A stretch of 8,552 nt of DNA from Acholeplasmataceae bacterium (GTDB lineage: Bacteria; Bacillota_I; Bacilli_A; Izemoplasmatales; Hujiaoplasmataceae). Numbering within the stretch: position 1 is the first letter of the stretch; every line of letters begins with the position of its first letter. The notes under the pieces are model-generated. The model was not told where the DNA came from, did no database searches, and saw only the letters and a list, made by a program, of their open reading frames with translations. The stretch is taken from contig JAAYZB010000141.1 in assembly GCA_012515085.1 (NCBI GenBank), forward strand, positions 1 to 8,552, given 5' to 3'. A program made the translations under genes and the position numbers. Of this stretch, positions 5,699 to 8,552 are shown piece after piece.

Positions 5699-6685
5699 GT
5701 GATCAATTTGAAAAGACTGATATCGGCAGTGGTTATTTTTATCTTATTCATTATGTCTTCCGGATGTACGGCTGTTGAAGAACACAATATCTATGTCACT
5801 GTCTATCCACTTCAATACGTAGCGGAAAGAATCTTAAAAGATACCCCGGTCTCTGTCGGGATCGTTCCCGGCGTCACCTCACATTCGAGTTCTGTGGACT
5901 GGTCTCCGAAAGAGATCATTGCCATGACGAAGGCGGATATCCTGTTTTATGTTGGCGCGAATTATGACCAATACATCGATCTTCAAATCAATAAGATCTT
6001 CATCAACTCCGACGTCGATCTCGTGAAGTTGCAGGATTATCCCGAATACATCGAATTCATTTTAGGAGTTGTCCATGATCCAAGCGAAGAACACGATCAT
6101 GATGACACCACCGAAATCCAATCTAGTCCGTTGGGTGTTGATCCGCATTTTTGGATCAGTCCGCTTCGGGTCAAACAAGCCGCGTCGCTATTGTATTTGA
6201 AGCTCAGCGAACAATATCCGGATCATCTGGATACAATTTCGGAAAACTACACCAAGCTTGATGACGACCTACAATCATTGAGCGACAACTACGACACCGT
6301 TTTGAAAGCGGCCACAAAGCCGACTCTCATGTCCACTAATATCTATGGCTATCTTCATGCCGATTATGATTTCTTCTATAAATCGATTTCTCCGGGATAT
6401 CACGAAGAACCCGAACAATTCACAACCCAGGAAAGAGATCGGATCGTCGCAGTCGCGCTGGAGTATTCCATCCGCCATATTATTTATGAGAAAAATATCA
6501 CTTCGCCTCTCTCCGCCGCCGTCTTTGAAGCCCTGGCAGAGAAGGGTGTGAATCCGATCAAACTGGAGTTTGATATTCTTCAAACCTTGACGGACAAAGA
6601 CCGCAAAGCCGGCAAAGATTATATCTCTATCATGAATAACAACCTCGATTTATTAAAACAAGCCACTGATTATCCGAAAGAATAG
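5699..6685 (+). CDS. Metal ABC transporter substrate-binding lipoprotein (ZnuA/TroA/AdcA-like), altered ligand set
   Basis: Extracytoplasmic binding protein of the cluster A-I metal family, normally delivering Zn or Mn to an ABC importer. It has 328 residues. A signal peptide with hydrophobic core (about 7-19) ends at Cys23 in MSSGC, a loose lipobox with Ser at -3. Family landmarks: YPLQYVAERI (36-45), His62 in the VPGVTSHSSS block, SPKEI and ADILFYVGANYD, DPHFWISP with His150, IIYEKNITSP (261-270), and AGKDYISIMNNNLDLL (304-319). By alignment from memory, the third ligand position (His in AdcA/ZnuA) is Thr213 in STNIYGYL and the fourth (Glu) is Gln295 in LQTLT. A short His/Asp stretch, HDPSEEHDHDD (126-136), resembles the metal-gathering loop of zinc binders. 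The GTG start at 5699 is chosen because a stop lies upstream and only GAGAAAG (5689-5695) precedes it; TTG 5708 is an alternative. No permease or ATPase gene is nearby. The specificity is not settled. Confidence 0.85.
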   Translation: MINLKRLISAVVIFILFIMSSGCTAVEEHNIYVTVYPLQYVAERILKDTPVSVGIVPGVTSHSSSVDWSPKEIIAMTKADILFYVGANYDQYIDLQINKIFINSDVDLVKLQDYPEYIEFILGVVHDPSEEHDHDDTTEIQSSPLGVDPHFWISPLRVKQAASLLYLKLSEQYPDHLDTISENYTKLDDDLQSLSDNYDTVLKAATKPTLMSTNIYGYLHADYDFFYKSISPGYHEEPEQFTTQERDRIVAVALEYSIRHIIYEKNITSPLSAAVFEALAEKGVNPIKLEFDILQTLTDKDRKAGKDYISIMNNNLDLLKQATDYPKE

Positions 6686-6696
6686 GAGACGGGACC

Positions 6697-8196
6697 ATGG
6701 AACCGAAACTGACTGAACAAGAAATCATCCGCCGAAAAAAGGCCGAACTGCTCAAGGAACGTGGCATCGATCCCTATGGGAGCCGCTTTGACCGCAATCA
6801 TAATACCGAGACGTTCAAACAGGCTTACCAAGCCTGTTCCAAAGAGGAACTCCACGACTGTCCCGATCCGGATACAATCAAAATTGCCGGACGGATCATG
6901 ACAAGACGAATCAAAGGCAAGGCTGGTTTTGCCCATATTCAAGATCAATACGGCCAAGTTCAACTCTATGTCCGCCAAGATGTGGTGGGCGAAGAGGCAT
7001 ACAACTTATTCGAAACCGGCGACTTGGGCGACATCATTGGCGTCATTGGCATTCCCATGATCACCCATACCGGCGAGCTCACCGTCAAAGTCACCCAGTA
7101 CATTCATCTCGTAAAAGCCTTAAGACCGTTACCGGAAAAATACCATGGGCTGGTCGATGTCGAAGAACGCTATCGGAGACGGTATCTCGATCTCATCATG
7201 AATGACGACTCGAAAAAAACCTTCATCCTCCGTTCCAAGATCATTCGCTCCATTCGGAATTACTTGGACGATCTCGGTTATCTGGAAGTGGAAACCCCCA
7301 TTTTGCATCCACTTCTTGGCGGAGCCAATGCCCGACCGTTTGTTACACATCATAATGCCCTTGACATGCCGTTTTATCTTCGAATCGCCCCCGAACTATA
7401 TTTAAAGCGCTTGATCGTTGGTGGGTTTGACGGTGTATATGAAATCGGCAGACTATTCCGAAACGAAGGCATGGACATCAAACACAGTCCCGAATTCACC
7501 TCGATTGAACTCTATTTGGCCTATAGTGATTTGGAAGGCATGATGGATCTTTGTGAAGATTTGATCATCGCCGTTGCCCAAAAGACGCTCGGGACCACTC
7601 GAGTTCCTTATGGCGACTTGGAAATCAACCTGGAAAAAGGTTGGCGACGCGTCCATATGGTGGATTTGATCAAAGAAAAGACCGGAATCGACTTCTATCA
7701 AATCACGGATTTCGAAGAAGCCAAACGCTTGGCTGAAAGCCATCATCTTCCCATGGAAAAGCACCTCTATAGCGTCGGACATATCATCAATCTCTTCTTT
7801 GAAGAATATTGCGAAGCCGATCTCATTCAACCGACGTTTGTCTCGGGTCATCCGATCGAAATTTCGCCGCTCACCAAAAAAGAGCCCGGCAGTGACCGGT
7901 TCACTCAGCGATTCGAACTCTTTATCGGTAGTCGCGAATACGCCAACGCCTACACGGAGTTAAACGATCCGATCGACCAAAAAGAACGCTTTGAAAACCA
8001 ATTGAAGGAAAAAGCCCTGGGCAATGAAGAAGCCAACGACATGGATATCGACTTTGTCGAGTCGCTGGAATACGGCATGCCGCCAACGGGCGGTATCGGA
8101 ATCGGGATCGACCGACTGGTCATGCTACTGACCAATAGCGCCTCGATGAGCGATGTTTTGCTTTTCCCCCATATGAAAACTCGGTCCCGTCAATAA
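6697..8196 (+). CDS. lysS: Lysyl-tRNA synthetase, class II
   Basis: Charges tRNA-Lys with lysine via lysyl-adenylate; a cytosolic homodimer by family. It has 499 residues, the usual LysS length. The N-terminal OB-fold anticodon-binding domain covers about 60-145 (IKIAGRIMTRRIKGKAGFAHIQD onward in the family pattern). The catalytic core has motif 1 around 183-201, ending in VETPIL, motif 2 GRLFRNEGMDIKHSPEFTSIE (from 251; the family commonly has HNPEFT), the REYANAYTELNDP block (413-425) and motif 3 GIGIGIDRLVMLL (466-478). All main signatures are present, so it should be active. AGGAG (6684-6688) overlaps the TAG stop of the preceding lipoprotein gene and lies 8 nt before ATG 6697; the two genes are 11 bp apart and probably co-transcribed. 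A strong terminator follows. Confidence 0.98.
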   Translation: MEPKLTEQEIIRRKKAELLKERGIDPYGSRFDRNHNTETFKQAYQACSKEELHDCPDPDTIKIAGRIMTRRIKGKAGFAHIQDQYGQVQLYVRQDVVGEEAYNLFETGDLGDIIGVIGIPMITHTGELTVKVTQYIHLVKALRPLPEKYHGLVDVEERYRRRYLDLIMNDDSKKTFILRSKIIRSIRNYLDDLGYLEVETPILHPLLGGANARPFVTHHNALDMPFYLRIAPELYLKRLIVGGFDGVYEIGRLFRNEGMDIKHSPEFTSIELYLAYSDLEGMMDLCEDLIIAVAQKTLGTTRVPYGDLEINLEKGWRRVHMVDLIKEKTGIDFYQITDFEEAKRLAESHHLPMEKHLYSVGHIINLFFEEYCEADLIQPTFVSGHPIEISPLTKKEPGSDRFTQRFELFIGSREYANAYTELNDPIDQKERFENQLKEKALGNEEANDMDIDFVESLEYGMPPTGGIGIGIDRLVMLLTNSASMSDVLLFPHMKTRSRQ

Positions 8197-8206
8197 AAAC
8201 GATCAC

Positions 8207-8249
8207 TAAAAAATAAAGGAAGGATTTCGCTCGAAATCCTTCCTTTTTT
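8207..8249. terminator. Bidirectional intrinsic terminator between lysS and the convergent gene
   Basis: A perfect 14-bp stem (8215-8228 with 8233-8246) closes on the 4-nt loop GCTC. On the plus strand the 3' arm runs into six T (8244-8249), ending lysS transcription. On the minus strand the A-rich bases 8207-8217 read as TTTATTTTTTA, giving a T-run after the same hairpin for the gene coming from the right. One element thus serves both converging units. Confidence 0.9.
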
Positions 8250-8264
8250 ATGAAAATTGGCTTA

Positions 8265-8552
8265 TTAATCGTCTTGACCGTCGTCTTCATTCACTGAGGA
8301 CTCTGCCTCGTTGTCTGGTTCGGACTCGTCCGTCTCAATTGCGAGTGGTTCATCTTTTTCCGATACTTCCGCATCCATGACATTGACTTCATCGGCTTTT
8401 TTGACAAAGTCTTCGATCTTGACCAAATTATGGAATTTGTCCTTTGCTCTTTGTGCGGTGTGATGGTTTTTCCCGTTCGCAATGACAAAAGCCAAGTGTT
8501 TATCCATTTCTAAGGTATCGTTTATTTTTTCATAGTAAAGCGCCATCCGGTA
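8265..8552 (-). CDS. Unrecognised protein with acidic C-terminal tail (5' end probably outside window)
   Basis: The minus-strand frame is open from the right edge to a tandem TAA TAA stop (8267-8262). Ninety-five codons are visible (Tyr-Arg, then Met-Ala-Leu-Tyr-Tyr...). An ATG at 8546 could be the start, but only 6 bases lie upstream in the window, so no ribosome binding site can be judged; a longer protein entering from the right is at least as likely. The first 50 or so residues look like a folded, probably helical segment rich in Lys and His (KNHHTAQRAKDKFHNL). The last 36 residues are low complexity with about half Asp/Glu and almost no basic residues, probably disordered. I do not recognise a family. 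Reality as a gene is supported by the long open frame, the tandem stop and the bidirectional terminator just downstream. It is convergent with lysS. Confidence 0.65.
   Translation of the reverse strand, partial: YRMALYYEKINDTLEMDKHLAFVIANGKNHHTAQRAKDKFHNLVKIEDFVKKADEVNVMDAEVSEKDEPLAIETDESEPDNEAESSVNEDDGQDD

Noticed and set aside
1..8552. Mobile element, phage, CRISPR or defence system
   Set aside because: All genes but one belong to known housekeeping families in a familiar Bacillota order; no direct-repeat arrays, terminal inverted repeats, integrase or transposase motifs were seen.

Overview
This window looks like the chromosome of a member of the Bacillota (Firmicutes, Bacilli or close relatives). 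The evidence is the conserved cluster tilS-hpt-ftsH, a YabO/RqcP-type S4 protein, a class II LysS closely resembling Bacillus LysS, strong AGGAGG-like ribosome binding sites, GTG starts and a lipoprotein-type metal-binding protein. TGA is used as a stop (tilS, hpt, rqcP) and TGG encodes Trp, so the standard bacterial code applies and a Mycoplasma/Spiroplasma-type code is excluded. By eye the base composition is moderate and uniform, and I see no transposase, integrase, phage gene, CRISPR array, rRNA or tRNA.

Layout. Positions 1-707 (+) hold the C-terminal part of a malic enzyme, cut by the window edge. Positions 735-1298 (-) hold maf, convergent to it. The 143-bp divergent region 1299-1441 carries a near-perfect 20-bp palindrome that overlaps an extended -10 promoter for maf and a weaker candidate promoter for the rightward genes. 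From 1442 rightward there is a tight series: tilS (1442-2794), hpt (2781-3323, overlapping tilS by 14 bp), ftsH (3338-5353), an intrinsic terminator, rqcP (5401-5655), a metal-ABC-type substrate-binding lipoprotein (5699-6685) and lysS (6697-8196). A long hairpin with T-runs on both strands (about 8207-8249) separates lysS from a convergent, unrecognised gene with a very acidic C-terminus (8265 to the right edge, - strand).

How the genes fit together. Most serve translation and its quality control or proteostasis: TilS modifies tRNA-Ile, LysS charges tRNA-Lys, RqcP acts in rescue of stalled 50S subunits, and FtsH degrades membrane and regulatory proteins. Hpt salvages purines and Maf cleans or controls nucleotide pools.

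I found no clearly new multi-gene system. The points most worth a second look are the substrate-binding lipoprotein, which has no transporter partner in the window and appears to have lost two of the four usual metal ligands; the palindrome at the maf/tilS divergent promoter; the terminator whose T-run touches the rqcP Shine-Dalgarno sequence; and the Gly-to-Ala change in the PRPP loop of Hpt. Intergenic gaps are all short; none reaches 300 bases.
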